A DNA stretch of 64,000 nucleotides from an uncultured bacterium (GTDB lineage: Bacteria > Bacillota > Clostridia > Lachnospirales > Lachnospiraceae), in assembly GCA_947063875.1 (NCBI GenBank), contig CAMSTY010000001.1, positions 1 through 64,000 on the forward strand. Direction: 5' to 3'. The notes below the pieces were generated by a model. That model searched no databases. It saw only the letters and a program-made list of their open reading frames with translations, and had not been told where the DNA came from. Below are positions 41,296-50,774 of the stretch, piece after piece. Both the position numbers and the translations under genes were made by a program. Position 1 is the stretch's first letter. Each line of letters starts with the position of its first letter.

Positions 41296-42240
41296 ATGGA
41301 GAAGAAATGTATTGGCATTGATATCGGCGGAACTACGGTGAAACTGGGACTTTTTACGGTGGAAGGCGAGTTGTTGGATAAATGGGAAGTGCCTACCAGG
41401 AAAGAGGAGGGAGGAAAGTATATCCTTGCTGATGTGGCAGCTTCCATAAAAGAAGTTTTGGCTGAGAAGAAGATTGATACAAAGGATGTAGCCGGGGCCG
41501 GTATGGGGGTGCCGGGGCCGGTAATGCCGGACGGATATGTGGAAGTTTGCGTGAATTTGGGATGGCGGGACCTGAACCCGCAGCAGGAACTGAGCAGAAT
41601 GCTGGACGGGATGCCGGTAAAGAGCGGTAATGACGCCAACGTGGCGGCATTGGGTGAGATGTGGCAGGGCGGAGGCAAAGGCTATACGGATATTGTTATG
41701 GTAACTCTGGGGACCGGCGTGGGCGGCGGTGTGATTATCGATGAGAAAATTATTGCCGGTAAACACGGACTGGGCGGCGAGATCGGACATATCCATGTGC
41801 GGGATGAGGAGTGGGAGCACTGCAATTGCGGCGGGGTAGGCTGCGTAGAACAGATCGCCAGCGCCACCGGTATTGCGCGGGAGGCCAGAAGAAAGATGGC
41901 CGGATCGGACGCGCCTTCTTCCATGCGCAAGTATGGAGACGCGATTACCGCCAAGGATGTCATGGATGAGGCGAAAGCGGGAGATGCCATGGCGCTGGAG
42001 GTGGCGGAGACAGTAGGCCGTTATCTGGGACTGATGCTGGCGCAGGTAGCGATGACCGTAGACCCGGAGATGTTCGTGATCGGCGGCGGGGTATCCCGGG
42101 CCGGGCAGTTCCTTATTGAGCGGATTGAGAAATATTATGATTATTATTCGCCGATTTCCCAAAATAAGGGAATGGTCGGACTGGCAAAGCTGGGCAATGA
42201 TGCCGGGATTTATGGCGCGGCGCGCCTGGTTTTGGATTAG
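41296..42240 (+). CDS. glcK: ROK-family glucokinase
   Basis: The 314-residue protein has the ROK signatures: GIDIGGTTVKLGLF (ATP phosphate binding, about 6-19), VPGPV, GNDANVAALGEMWQGGGKG, GTGVGGGVIID and GEIGHIHV with CNCGGVGCVEQIAS, a zinc-binding Cys motif of ROK kinases. It would phosphorylate glucose at the 6 position with ATP. ATG 41296 follows GGAAGGAGG; an in-frame ATG at 41,260 has no ribosome site. ROK sugar kinases can prefer other hexoses, so glucose is the likely, not certain, substrate. Confidence 0.9.
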   Translation: MEKKCIGIDIGGTTVKLGLFTVEGELLDKWEVPTRKEEGGKYILADVAASIKEVLAEKKIDTKDVAGAGMGVPGPVMPDGYVEVCVNLGWRDLNPQQELSRMLDGMPVKSGNDANVAALGEMWQGGGKGYTDIVMVTLGTGVGGGVIIDEKIIAGKHGLGGEIGHIHVRDEEWEHCNCGGVGCVEQIASATGIAREARRKMAGSDAPSSMRKYGDAITAKDVMDEAKAGDAMALEVAETVGRYLGLMLAQVAMTVDPEMFVIGGGVSRAGQFLIERIEKYYDYYSPISQNKGMVGLAKLGNDAGIYGAARLVLD

Positions 42241-42271
42241 GGGCGGCTATAAGGATAGAAATGAGGAGACC

Positions 42272-42297
42272 CCGGAGGACTTTCGTCCAACCGGGGC
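42272..42297 (+). terminator. Hairpin after the glucokinase gene
   Basis: CCCCGG and CCGGGG pair outside, GGAC and GTCC inside, around TTTC. The U-run expected of a terminator is missing, so it may act as an mRNA 3' end protector. The rest of this 195-bp gap shows nothing else that I recognise. Confidence 0.4.
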
Positions 42298-42435
42298 AAT
42301 TATGAAAAATCTATGTGCAATTTGACTAGTGAACCGGATTGTTTCTCTTGATTTCTATACATTTAGTATAAAAATAAGATGTGGACAAAATATGAACACA
42401 ATGTAAATAGATTGTAACTTAAGGGGAGGGAAATC

Positions 42436-44100
42436 ATGCCAGAGGAGAGAAAAACGATTGTGATCGGCCACAAGAATCCGGACACGGATTCGATCTGTTC
42501 CGCGATCTGCTATGCGAATCTCAAGAGTGAGGTGACGGGCAGAGAGCATGAGCCGGGCCGGGCCGGGCATATTAATGAGGAGACCCAGTTCGTATTGAAC
42601 TATTTTGGGGTGGAAGCGCCGCGTCTGGTGGAGAATGTGAAGACCCAGGTGAAAGACATCGACATCCGGGAGACAAAAGGCGTGGATAAAAATATTTCCT
42701 TAAAAAGAGCCTGGAATCTAATGCAGGATGCCAATGTGGTGACGCTGCCGGCGGTCAGTGGCTGGGGAGTGCTGGAGGGCCTGATTACGGTGGGAGATAT
42801 CACCAAGTCCTATATGAATGTTTATGACAGCAGCATTTTGTCCAAGGCCAGGACGCAGTACAGCAATATCCTGGAGACTCTGGAGGGCGCGCTGGTCGTG
42901 GGGGATGAGACGAAGTATTTTCAGGAAGGGAAGGTGCTGGTTGCGGCCGCGAACCCGGATATGATGGAGTACTATATCTCGCCTCACGATCTGGTGATCC
43001 TGGGGAACCGATATGAATCCCAGCTGTGCGCCATTGAGATGGAAGCAGATTGTATTATTGTATGTGAAGGGGCGGCGGTGTCTATGACGATCCGCAAGCT
43101 GGCGCAGGAGAGAGGCTGTACGGTTATGACGACCCCTTATGATACGTATACAGTCGCACGTCTGATTAATCAGAGTATGCCGATTAGCTATTTTATGCGG
43201 ACGGAGAATCTGATTACCTTTGAGGATGCGGACTATATCGATGAGATCAAAGAGGTAATGACCAGCAAGCGGCATCGGGATTTTCCGATTTTGGATAAAG
43301 ACGGGAAATATAAAGGGATGATTTCCCGCCGGAATCTGTTGGGAGCGCGGGGCAAACAGATTGTCCTGGTGGATCATAATGAACGGAATCAGGCAGTGGA
43401 TGGGATTGAGAATGCGGAAATCCTGGAGATTATTGATCATCATAAGCTGGGGACCGTGGAGACGATATCACCGGTATTTTTCCGAAACCAGCCGGTGGGC
43501 TGTACTGCGACGATTATCTACCAGATGTATAACGAAAATAATGTGCAGATTGATAAGACTGTGGCAGGACTTTTGTGCAGCGCCATTATTTCCGATACGC
43601 TTTTGTTCCGTTCCCCCACCTGTACACGGATTGATGAACTGGCGGCCCTGGCGCTGGCCGGAGTGGCCGGGATTAATATTGACCGCTATGCGGCAGATAT
43701 GTTTGCCGCAGGCAGCAACCTGAAGGGCAAAAGCGATGAGGACATCTTTTATCAGGATTTCAAACGTTTCAGCGCCGGCAAGGTTTCCTTTGGGGTGGCC
43801 CAGATCAGTTCGCTGAACGAAGACGAACTGACGGATTTGAAAGCGAGAATGGTGCCGTATCTGAAAAAGGCGCAGGAAGAACATAATGTGGACATGTTAT
43901 TTTTTATGCTGACCAATATTCTTACCGAGTCCACGGAACTGATTTGCGAGGGAAGCGGAGCGGAAAACCTGATTCGGAATGCGTTCCACCTGGACATGGA
44001 GGACGGCGTCTCTTTAAACAATGGCGCGGTGGAACTTCCGGGAGTAGTATCAAGAAAGAAACAGCTGATACCGGCAATTATGATTGCATGTGAGGCATAA
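42436..44100 (+). CDS. ppaC: Manganese-dependent inorganic pyrophosphatase with CBS and DRTGG domains
   Basis: The 554-residue protein is a family II pyrophosphatase: GHKNPDTDSICSAICYA (N-terminal metal site), DHH in EIIDHHKLG, and the DHHA2 C-terminal part. Between them (about 65-310) lie two CBS halves and a DRTGG domain, which in related enzymes bind adenine nucleotides and regulate activity. It splits pyrophosphate made in biosynthesis. AAGGGGAGGG precedes the ATG. The CBS-containing form is characteristic of Clostridia, so adenine-nucleotide control is likely. Confidence 0.93.
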   Translation: MPEERKTIVIGHKNPDTDSICSAICYANLKSEVTGREHEPGRAGHINEETQFVLNYFGVEAPRLVENVKTQVKDIDIRETKGVDKNISLKRAWNLMQDANVVTLPAVSGWGVLEGLITVGDITKSYMNVYDSSILSKARTQYSNILETLEGALVVGDETKYFQEGKVLVAAANPDMMEYYISPHDLVILGNRYESQLCAIEMEADCIIVCEGAAVSMTIRKLAQERGCTVMTTPYDTYTVARLINQSMPISYFMRTENLITFEDADYIDEIKEVMTSKRHRDFPILDKDGKYKGMISRRNLLGARGKQIVLVDHNERNQAVDGIENAEILEIIDHHKLGTVETISPVFFRNQPVGCTATIIYQMYNENNVQIDKTVAGLLCSAIISDTLLFRSPTCTRIDELAALALAGVAGINIDRYAADMFAAGSNLKGKSDEDIFYQDFKRFSAGKVSFGVAQISSLNEDELTDLKARMVPYLKKAQEEHNVDMLFFMLTNILTESTELICEGSGAENLIRNAFHLDMEDGVSLNNGAVELPGVVSRKKQLIPAIMIACEA

Positions 44101-44104
44101 GGCG

Positions 44105-44731
44105 ATGGCAGACAGAAAGATGCAAAAAAGAGAACGGGAAACCTTCGGACGGAAGATGTGGAAGCCGGGTAATATGCTTTACCCCGTGCCGGTGGTGATG
44201 GTAAGTTGCCAACGGCCGGGGGAAAAGCCGAATATTATCACAGTAGCGTGGGCAGGAACCGTCTGCTCGGACCCTCCCATGCTTTCGATATCCGTGCGAA
44301 AGGAACGCTATTCCTATAGCCTGATTCGGGAGAGCGGTGAGTTTGTGGTGAATCTGGTAAACAGGAAAATGGTTTTTGCCGCGGACTACTGCGGGGTAAA
44401 ATCGGGGCGTGATGTGGACAAGTATCAGGAGATGAAGCTGGAACCTCTGGCTTCCAGGTACATCGCGGTTCCGGGAATCGCCCAGAGTCCGGTATGCCTG
44501 GAATGCCGTGTGACACAGAGGATTCCCCTGGGAAGCCATGACTTATTTTTGGCAAAGATTTTAGGGGTATCTGTGGACCAGCGGTATTTGGATGAAAAGG
44601 GAAAATTTCATCTGAACCGTTGCGGCCTGGCAGCCTATTCGCATGGAGAATATTTTTCGATGGGAGAAAAGCTGGGAAGCTTCGGCTATTCTGTGAGAAG
44701 AAGCAAAACAAGAAGGATGGGAAAGGCATGA
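44105..44731 (+). CDS. Flavin reductase-like domain protein
   Basis: The 208-residue protein has the flavin reductase-like fold: MLYPVPVVMVSCQRPGEKPN, ITVAWAGTVCSDPPMLSISV and SGEFVVNLVNR, and would bind FMN and reduce it, or use it on an unknown electron acceptor. The length fits stand-alone members. ATG 44105 is five bases after the previous stop, with ATAAGGCG as a weak ribosome site; ATG 44120 is an alternative. The stop overlaps the start of the shikimate kinase gene (ATGA). Confidence 0.85.
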   Translation: MADRKMQKRERETFGRKMWKPGNMLYPVPVVMVSCQRPGEKPNIITVAWAGTVCSDPPMLSISVRKERYSYSLIRESGEFVVNLVNRKMVFAADYCGVKSGRDVDKYQEMKLEPLASRYIAVPGIAQSPVCLECRVTQRIPLGSHDLFLAKILGVSVDQRYLDEKGKFHLNRCGLAAYSHGEYFSMGEKLGSFGYSVRRSKTRRMGKA

Positions 44732-45237
44732 AGTCAAATATTACTCTGATCGGGATGCCGGCTTCCGGCAAGAGCACGATCGGCGTGCTTCTGGCCAAAC
44801 GCCTCGGATTTTCTTTTGTGGATGTGGATATCATGATTCAGGAGAAGACCGGAAAGCTGTTAAAGGAGATCATTGCGGAGGAAGGTACGGAAGGTTTTCT
44901 GGATATTGAAAACAGGATAAACCAGGAACTGGATGTCAGACGTTCCGTGATTGCCCCTGGCGGAAGCGTGATTTATGGGGAGGAGGCAATGAGGCATCTG
45001 CAAGAGATCAGCCGGGTGGTTTATCTGAAGCTGACTTATGAGGAGCTGGAAAGCCGCCTGGGAGATTTAACGGACCGGGGAGTGGCCTTAAAGCCCGGGA
45101 TGACGTTAAGGGATTTGTATGAGGAGCGGGCGCCGCTGTACGAACGGTACGCGCAGATTACGGTCAGTGAAGGGAAGCGGGGGCCGGGCGCCGTGGTGGA
45201 CGAATTGCGGGCAATGATGGAAAGAAATCAAAACTGA
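44728..45237 (+). CDS. aroK: Shikimate kinase
   Basis: The 169-residue kinase phosphorylates the 3-hydroxyl of shikimate with ATP in aromatic amino acid synthesis. The P-loop GMPASGKST (9-17), the substrate-binding DVDIMI and a Gly-rich PGGSV are present. The usual arginine contact of the lid appears in LTDRGV. Start ATG 44728 overlaps the upstream stop, with GGATGGGAAAGGC ahead. The other aro genes are not nearby; it lies instead between a flavin reductase and phosphoglycerate mutase. Confidence 0.88.
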   Translation: MKSNITLIGMPASGKSTIGVLLAKRLGFSFVDVDIMIQEKTGKLLKEIIAEEGTEGFLDIENRINQELDVRRSVIAPGGSVIYGEEAMRHLQEISRVVYLKLTYEELESRLGDLTDRGVALKPGMTLRDLYEERAPLYERYAQITVSEGKRGPGAVVDELRAMMERNQN

Positions 45238-45247
45238 GGAGGAAAGT

Positions 45248-46453
45248 ATGAAGTATATTGTGATGCTGGGAGATGGAATGGCGGATTATCCGATTGAGGC
45301 GCTGGGCGGCAAAACGCCGCTGATGGCAGCCAACAAACCGAATATTGACCGCATGGCCAGGTATGGGGAACTGGGGATGGTGAAGACGGTCCCTGCGGGC
45401 ATGAAACCGGGAAGCGATGTGGCAAACCTGGCGGCTATGGGTTATGATCCTGTTAATTGCTATACGGGAAGATCCCCTCTGGAGGCGGTCAGCATCGGCA
45501 TTGAGATGTCTGACACGGATGTGGCGTTCCGCTGCAACCTGGTGACATTGACGGAGGAAGAGGATTATGCGGATAAGACGATGGCGGATTACAGTTCCGG
45601 GGAAATCACCACAAAGGAGGCGGCGGAGTTGATCCGTGCCGTGGATGAAGCTTTTCGTACGGATAAAATTTTGTTTTATCCTGGCATCAGCTACCGTCAT
45701 TGCATGATCTGGCATGAAGGGCCGGTGGGATTGGAACTGACTCCGCCGCATGATATTTCTGACCGTAAAATTGCAAAGTATCTGCCCGGAAACCCGGTGA
45801 TCCGGGATCTGATGATCCGGAGTTACGATGTGCTGAAGGATCATCCGGTCAACCAGGACCGGAAGGCCAGAGGGCTGAATCCTGCTAATTCCATCTGGCT
45901 ATGGGGAGAGGGGACACGCCCGGCCATATCCCGTTTTGATGAGACCTATGGGGTGAAGGGTTCCGTAATCTCCGCGGTAGACCTGATCAAGGGAATCGGT
46001 ATCTGTGCCGGTATGAAAGTGATCGAAGTAAAAGGGGCCACCGGCAATATCGATACCAACTTTAAGGGAAAAGGAGAGGCCGCCCTGCAAACTCTGCTGG
46101 AGGGACAGGATTTGGTGTATATCCATGTGGAGGCTCCGGATGAGTGCGGGCATCATGGTGATCTGGAAGGCAAGATTCAGGCAATCGAACGGATTGACCA
46201 GGAGATTGTAGGGCCGCTGCTAGCCGGACTTGAGAAGGCAGGCGAGGACTATGCGATTCTGGTAATGCCCGATCATCCGACTCCGATTGCCATCAAAACC
46301 CATATCTCAGATCCGGTTCCGTATCTGCTGTACTGCAGTACGCAAAAGAAGGATTCTGGAATAGATGCTTATACGGAAGAAACGGCGGCGGCCGCCGGGA
46401 ATTATGAGGAACATGGGTATCAGCTGATGAAACGTCTGCTGGAAAAGAAATAG
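45248..46453 (+). CDS. apgM: Cofactor-independent phosphoglycerate mutase (ApgM type)
   Basis: The 401-residue enzyme belongs to the alkaline-phosphatase superfamily. MLGDGMADYP near the N-terminus supplies metal ligands, and PGSDVANLAAMGYDP, VEAPDECGHHGDLEGK and MPDHPTP supply the rest. It interconverts 3- and 2-phosphoglycerate. This archaeal-type form is common in Clostridia, though some members are suggested to act as phosphonopyruvate or homoserine kinases. GAGGAGGAAAGT precedes ATG 45248. Confidence 0.92.
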   Translation: MKYIVMLGDGMADYPIEALGGKTPLMAANKPNIDRMARYGELGMVKTVPAGMKPGSDVANLAAMGYDPVNCYTGRSPLEAVSIGIEMSDTDVAFRCNLVTLTEEEDYADKTMADYSSGEITTKEAAELIRAVDEAFRTDKILFYPGISYRHCMIWHEGPVGLELTPPHDISDRKIAKYLPGNPVIRDLMIRSYDVLKDHPVNQDRKARGLNPANSIWLWGEGTRPAISRFDETYGVKGSVISAVDLIKGIGICAGMKVIEVKGATGNIDTNFKGKGEAALQTLLEGQDLVYIHVEAPDECGHHGDLEGKIQAIERIDQEIVGPLLAGLEKAGEDYAILVMPDHPTPIAIKTHISDPVPYLLYCSTQKKDSGIDAYTEETAAAAGNYEEHGYQLMKRLLEKK

Positions 46454-46466
46454 AATCGAGGCTTTT

Positions 46467-47339
46467 ATGATAAAGAAATACAGACATAATATTATGGTCC
46501 GGAGAGCGATTACCATTGTGGCAGTGGTTGCTTCGGCGCTTCTGCAGACCTTTGTGATCCAGTCATTCATCCGTCCGGCGCAGCTGCTGTCCGGAGGCTT
46601 TACGGGGATAGCAATTTTGATTGACGATATCGCATCTCTGTATGGGAAAAGTTTTTCCACGTCTCTGGGAATTCTGGTTTTGAACATTCCGGTAGCGGTA
46701 CTGTGCAGCCGAAGCATCAGTATGCGTTTTACTTTTTACTCTATGATCCAGGTATTCCTGGCGAGCCTGTTTTTAAAAGTTTTTCACTTTCAGGCCCTGT
46801 TTGACGATTTGATGCTGAATGTGCTGTTTGGCGGCTTCTTGTATGGCATTGCGATTGCCATGGCGCTGCGGGGGAATGCGTCCACCGGAGGCACGGATTT
46901 TATTGCCTTGTATGTTTCCAACAAAACGGGGCGTTCCATCTGGGAATATGTGTTTGCGGGAAACGTATTGATCCTGTGTGTGTTCGGGTATATGTTTGGA
47001 TGGCTTTATGCAGGATATTCCATTTTGTTTCAGTTTGTTTCCACAAAAACGATCTCCGCTTTTCACCATCGTTATGAGCGGGTAACGCTGCAGATTACGA
47101 CGATGAAAGCGGAGGAGGTAATGCGGGCCTATGTGGCCAACTGCCGTCATGGAATTTCGTGCGTGGAGGCAATCGGCGGCTACAGCCGGAAAAAGATGTA
47201 TCTGCTTCATACGGTGGTCTCTTCGTATGAAGTGCCGGAGGTTATGGCAATCCTTCACGCCCAGGACCCGCATATCATTGTCAACGTGATCAAGACGGCC
47301 GATTTTTACGGAGGTTTTTATCAGGCCCCAATGGAATAA
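46467..47339 (+). CDS. YitT-family membrane protein
   Basis: The 290-residue protein has five or six membrane helices in the first 195 residues (DUF161), with the pattern LLSGGFTGIAILI and GNASTGGTDFIALYVS. A cytosolic DUF2179 domain of about 80 residues follows (RHGISCVEAIGGYSRKKMYL...VNVIKTADFYGGFY). YitT proteins are widespread in Firmicutes and their substrate is unknown. Start ATG 46467 has GAGGC ahead. It converges on the minus-strand gene that follows. Confidence 0.9.
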   Translation: MIKKYRHNIMVRRAITIVAVVASALLQTFVIQSFIRPAQLLSGGFTGIAILIDDIASLYGKSFSTSLGILVLNIPVAVLCSRSISMRFTFYSMIQVFLASLFLKVFHFQALFDDLMLNVLFGGFLYGIAIAMALRGNASTGGTDFIALYVSNKTGRSIWEYVFAGNVLILCVFGYMFGWLYAGYSILFQFVSTKTISAFHHRYERVTLQITTMKAEEVMRAYVANCRHGISCVEAIGGYSRKKMYLLHTVVSSYEVPEVMAILHAQDPHIIVNVIKTADFYGGFYQAPME

Positions 47340-47346
47340 GCAGGCG

Positions 47347-47715
47347 TTACAGCATCTCCATATAGGCGAGAAGCTGATCCAGCTGATCCAGGCCGATATA
47401 GATGAGGGCGCCCAGGATAAGGACTCCCAGGATCAGGAAGATCAGTTTATAAAAGAGATAAGCGCGGGCAAAGCTCCTGCGATCGGTGTGTTTCCTGCTG
47501 AAAGCCAGATAGAGCAGATAGATCCATCCGATGATGGGAATGTTCATACACATAAAGGTAAAGAACCAGCGGTGGATCTGAGCGGCTTCTTCTTTGGGTT
47601 TCTCCCCGGGTTTTGCAGGCTTCTCTTCCGGAAGAGCCTGCAAATCCGGGGTTTCATTATCGGTAATCTGTTCAATTGCTTTTTGGATTTGCTGTGTTTC
47701 CTTTTCGTGCTCCAT
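47347..47715 (-). CDS. Small membrane protein of unknown function (122 aa)
   Basis: The protein has an acidic, Pro/Lys-rich cytosolic N-terminus (about 1-48) and two membrane helices (about 50-70 and 88-112). No motif is recognised. On the minus strand it lies three bases after the stop of the class A PBP gene, so it is in the same operon and may be an accessory of that enzyme. Confidence 0.6.
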   Translation of the reverse strand: MEHEKETQQIQKAIEQITDNETPDLQALPEEKPAKPGEKPKEEAAQIHRWFFTFMCMNIPIIGWIYLLYLAFSRKHTDRRSFARAYLFYKLIFLILGVLILGALIYIGLDQLDQLLAYMEML

Positions 47716-47718
47716 ACT

Positions 47719-50538
47719 CTAATTCCTCCCCTCTCCGGCAATAATGACAGCGCCTGGGCCGACGGCTTCAGTGGATGAGTCATTCCACTTCCCCTGTTCG
47801 CGTTCCAGCGCGGCTGAAAGCCTCTGCTGCTGGACGGAGATGTGCTGCTGCAACGCTGCCTGTTCCTGATCCTTTGTGGATTGTCGTGAAGCTTCCGTCT
47901 TCAGCCATTCCTCTGCTGTGGGCAGGGAGGAAATGCGGGTGATCGCTGCGTTGAGCCTCTGGCTGTAAGATTCTGCTTCAGAGTAGCTGGAGACTAACGG
48001 CAGCTTTCCGATAGCGGCCTGAACCAGTTCCCCTGCATTTGACGCCTGGTATTCCAGGGCTTCCACAGCCTGCAGGGCGGCCAGGAATTCATTTTTGCGG
48101 GTCTCGATTTCCAAAAGCTCTCTCTGCCGGGCAGCTTCCTGCTCGGCTTTTTTCTGTGCTTCGGCCTCCTCTCTGGCTTTCTGTACTTCGTATAGGGCAA
48201 TGGTTTGTTCCATCTCCTTGATGGTCACGGCAAACACTTCATACCGCGCGGTTACCCGTTCCAGAAGTTCCCCCCTCAGGATGCCTTCATCCATGAGATT
48301 CAGCTGACTGACCATCGTCTGGTAACGCTCTTGTACCCAATAGGTATCTTCTACGGTTTCGATCGTTTTTTTCTCAAATTCGTCCACGCCGGCAGCCAAT
48401 TCTTCTTCCAGGCGGCGTTGTTCCTTGTCATGAAGGCTTTGCTGGGCGCGCCGCGCGGCAGTGGTGCTGACCAGGTCGGTAATGCCGGTCTTGGGATCTT
48501 CCTGCAGCTCTACGGTGGAAGGCTGTTCCCAATCCCAGGGTTCCTTGCCTGTGTGGAGTTCATCCATGACCTTTTTCCAGATCCGTCCGGCATAGGTGCT
48601 TCCGAAGACGCCAGGCATAGGGCGCGGGATATCATATCCGACCCAGACTGCGGTGGTATAATAACGGGTATAACCGCAGAACCACGTATCCTTGCTGCTG
48701 TTGGTGGTGCCGGTTTTGCCGGCGGCAGGCATGCCTCCGGATAAAGACAGGCCGCGGCCGGTGCCGAAAGGTTCTGTCAGAGTACCCTTCAGAATATCCG
48801 TGATCATATAGGCAGTATCTTCCTGATAGATTTGCTGTGCCTGCGGCTTGAGTTCCTTGCTTAAGTCCCCCTGCTGTTCATGTACTATCCGCATAATGCA
48901 GGTGCGGTCATTGTAGATTCCATTGTTGGCCAGAGTACTGTAGCCTTTGGCCATATCCACCACGCGCACCCCGTTTGTGAAGCCGCCGATGCTCAGGGAA
49001 GGGATATTATTATCTATGTACGTGATTTTCTGAAATTGCATCCGCCCCAGGTATTCCAGGCCAAAGTTGACGCCGATATCGGAAAGGATCTGCCAGGCCA
49101 CCGTGTTGAGGCTGCGGTTTAGGGCCTCCCGGACCGTGACTTCTCCGTGATAGGAGCCTCCGCTGTTGGAAGGGCCGTCTTCCCACTTGTGATCGTCAAC
49201 CAGCCTTGCCGGATAATATTCACCAGTGTCAAAAGCCGGGGCGTAATCAATCAGAGGCTTGATCGTACTTCCTGGCTGGCGGGCGCTTAAATAGGCCCGG
49301 TTAAAGGGATCTTCCTCGCCGCGGCCCCCGACAATTGCCACTACATAGTTGGTCTGGTTGTCCACAATGACACCGGCGCCCTGAAGGGCGTATTTGCCGT
49401 TGTCCTGCAGTTCGGTATAGGAAGAGAGGCCGTCGTCGATCTGGGTCTGCAGGATGGCCTGCAAAGCAGGGTCCAGGGAAGTATAGATGCAGAAGCCGCC
49501 GGCGCGGATCTCATCGTTTTTGGCATTGTACAGGGACTGGTAGCGTTCCATATAGGACGTGTAATCTTCCTTGTCCTCATAGGTATAACGGAAGCTGAAG
49601 CCTTCCCGTTTCATCAGTTCCAGCGCGGCGCAGTGAATGGCATAACTGCTTAAGTAGTTCTCAGCGGTGCCCTCGACTTCCTCCTGGACGATATTTAAGG
49701 GTTGGGAAATATAAGAGTCGTACTCTTCTTTGGTGATCAGACTGACTTCGTACATGCTGAGCAGGACATCGTTGCGCTTTTCCCGCGCGGCTTCCGGGTT
49801 TTTGACCGGATCGTAGGCAGAGGGGCTGTTGCTGATGCCGACCAGGACCGCCGCTTCGGCGGGCGTCAGTTCGGAGGCGTCTTTGCCAAAATAAAAACGG
49901 CTGGCGGCCTGCACTCCGTAACAGTGATTGCCGTAGAAATTGGTGTTGCAGTAAAATTCCATGATGTCGGTCTTGGAATATTCTTTTTCGATCTCCGGGG
50001 CCAGCAGAATTTCCACGATTTTGCGTGTGAAGCTTTTTTCCTGCGTCAGGTAAGTGTTCTTGATAACCTGCTGGGTGATGGTGCTTCCGCCCTGGGTGAT
50101 GACGCCGCGGTTTTTGACAAGGGCAAGTGCGGCGCGGGAAGTAGCGATCCAGTCCACACCGGTGTGGCTCTTAAAGCGGCGGTCTTCCTGGGCAATATAG
50201 GCATTCTGAATATTCAGGCTGATCCGGTTGATGGGGACATACTCATAGTGGCCGGCATTGATCAGGCCGATCAGCTGGCCGTTTTTATCGTAAATCTCCG
50301 TGTCGGACAGCATACGAAAATCCTGCCGTTCCATCTGAGCAAGTTTGTCATAGGCGACCTGGCGACAGTAATCAAGTTCTGGCTTGACTTTGCCGTAGAT
50401 AAAAAGGGCGGCCAGGAGTGCGGCAATCAGAGAGACTGCCAGCAGCTGCAAAATGCCTTGGAGCAGCCAGCCCAGAATGCCGAACAGGCTGATTAAAAAG
50501 CTGGCGATACATTTAAAAATAATTTTGATGACTTTCAT
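47719..50538 (-). CDS. Class A penicillin-binding protein (PBP1A-like)
   Basis: The 939-residue protein has an N-terminal membrane helix (about 25-50), then a GT51 glycosyltransferase domain (EDRRFKSHTGVDW near 117; TQGGSTITQQVIKN) that polymerises glycan strands. The transpeptidase domain has Ser in QPGSTIKPL (SxxK), an Asn motif (RSLNT) and KTGTTNSSKDTWF (KTG). The C-terminal ~250 residues are Glu/Gln/Lys-rich and coiled-coil, an unusual tail outside the membrane. It synthesises and cross-links peptidoglycan. The minus-strand ATG has GGTACGC, a weak ribosome site. It lies next to murC but on the opposite strand. Confidence 0.93.
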   Translation of the reverse strand: MKVIKIIFKCIASFLISLFGILGWLLQGILQLLAVSLIAALLAALFIYGKVKPELDYCRQVAYDKLAQMERQDFRMLSDTEIYDKNGQLIGLINAGHYEYVPINRISLNIQNAYIAQEDRRFKSHTGVDWIATSRAALALVKNRGVITQGGSTITQQVIKNTYLTQEKSFTRKIVEILLAPEIEKEYSKTDIMEFYCNTNFYGNHCYGVQAASRFYFGKDASELTPAEAAVLVGISNSPSAYDPVKNPEAAREKRNDVLLSMYEVSLITKEEYDSYISQPLNIVQEEVEGTAENYLSSYAIHCAALELMKREGFSFRYTYEDKEDYTSYMERYQSLYNAKNDEIRAGGFCIYTSLDPALQAILQTQIDDGLSSYTELQDNGKYALQGAGVIVDNQTNYVVAIVGGRGEEDPFNRAYLSARQPGSTIKPLIDYAPAFDTGEYYPARLVDDHKWEDGPSNSGGSYHGEVTVREALNRSLNTVAWQILSDIGVNFGLEYLGRMQFQKITYIDNNIPSLSIGGFTNGVRVVDMAKGYSTLANNGIYNDRTCIMRIVHEQQGDLSKELKPQAQQIYQEDTAYMITDILKGTLTEPFGTGRGLSLSGGMPAAGKTGTTNSSKDTWFCGYTRYYTTAVWVGYDIPRPMPGVFGSTYAGRIWKKVMDELHTGKEPWDWEQPSTVELQEDPKTGITDLVSTTAARRAQQSLHDKEQRRLEEELAAGVDEFEKKTIETVEDTYWVQERYQTMVSQLNLMDEGILRGELLERVTARYEVFAVTIKEMEQTIALYEVQKAREEAEAQKKAEQEAARQRELLEIETRKNEFLAALQAVEALEYQASNAGELVQAAIGKLPLVSSYSEAESYSQRLNAAITRISSLPTAEEWLKTEASRQSTKDQEQAALQQHISVQQQRLSAALEREQGKWNDSSTEAVGPGAVIIAGEGRN

Positions 50539-50774
50539 AAAGCGTACCTTCTTTACTGCCGGAATTCAACGAGACTTTGCCGGCGTTTTCGCACTGTGTC
50601 TTGTTTACCTGGATAGTATAATACAAAAATCTTCAAAACGGTAGTAAAAACTAGGGAAATAAAGCAAAATGGTAAGAAAATATTGACTTTCAGGAAAAAA
50701 AGAAGTAAAAGTAAAGAGATTAACCCGGCAAAAGGACTGCAGATGCCGGATGAGTAGAAAAGGACGGAATAATT

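Noticed and set aside
42241..42435. Riboswitch before the Mn-pyrophosphatase gene
   Set aside because: Only a single GC-rich hairpin (42,272-42,297) is present; no conserved riboswitch core was recognised.
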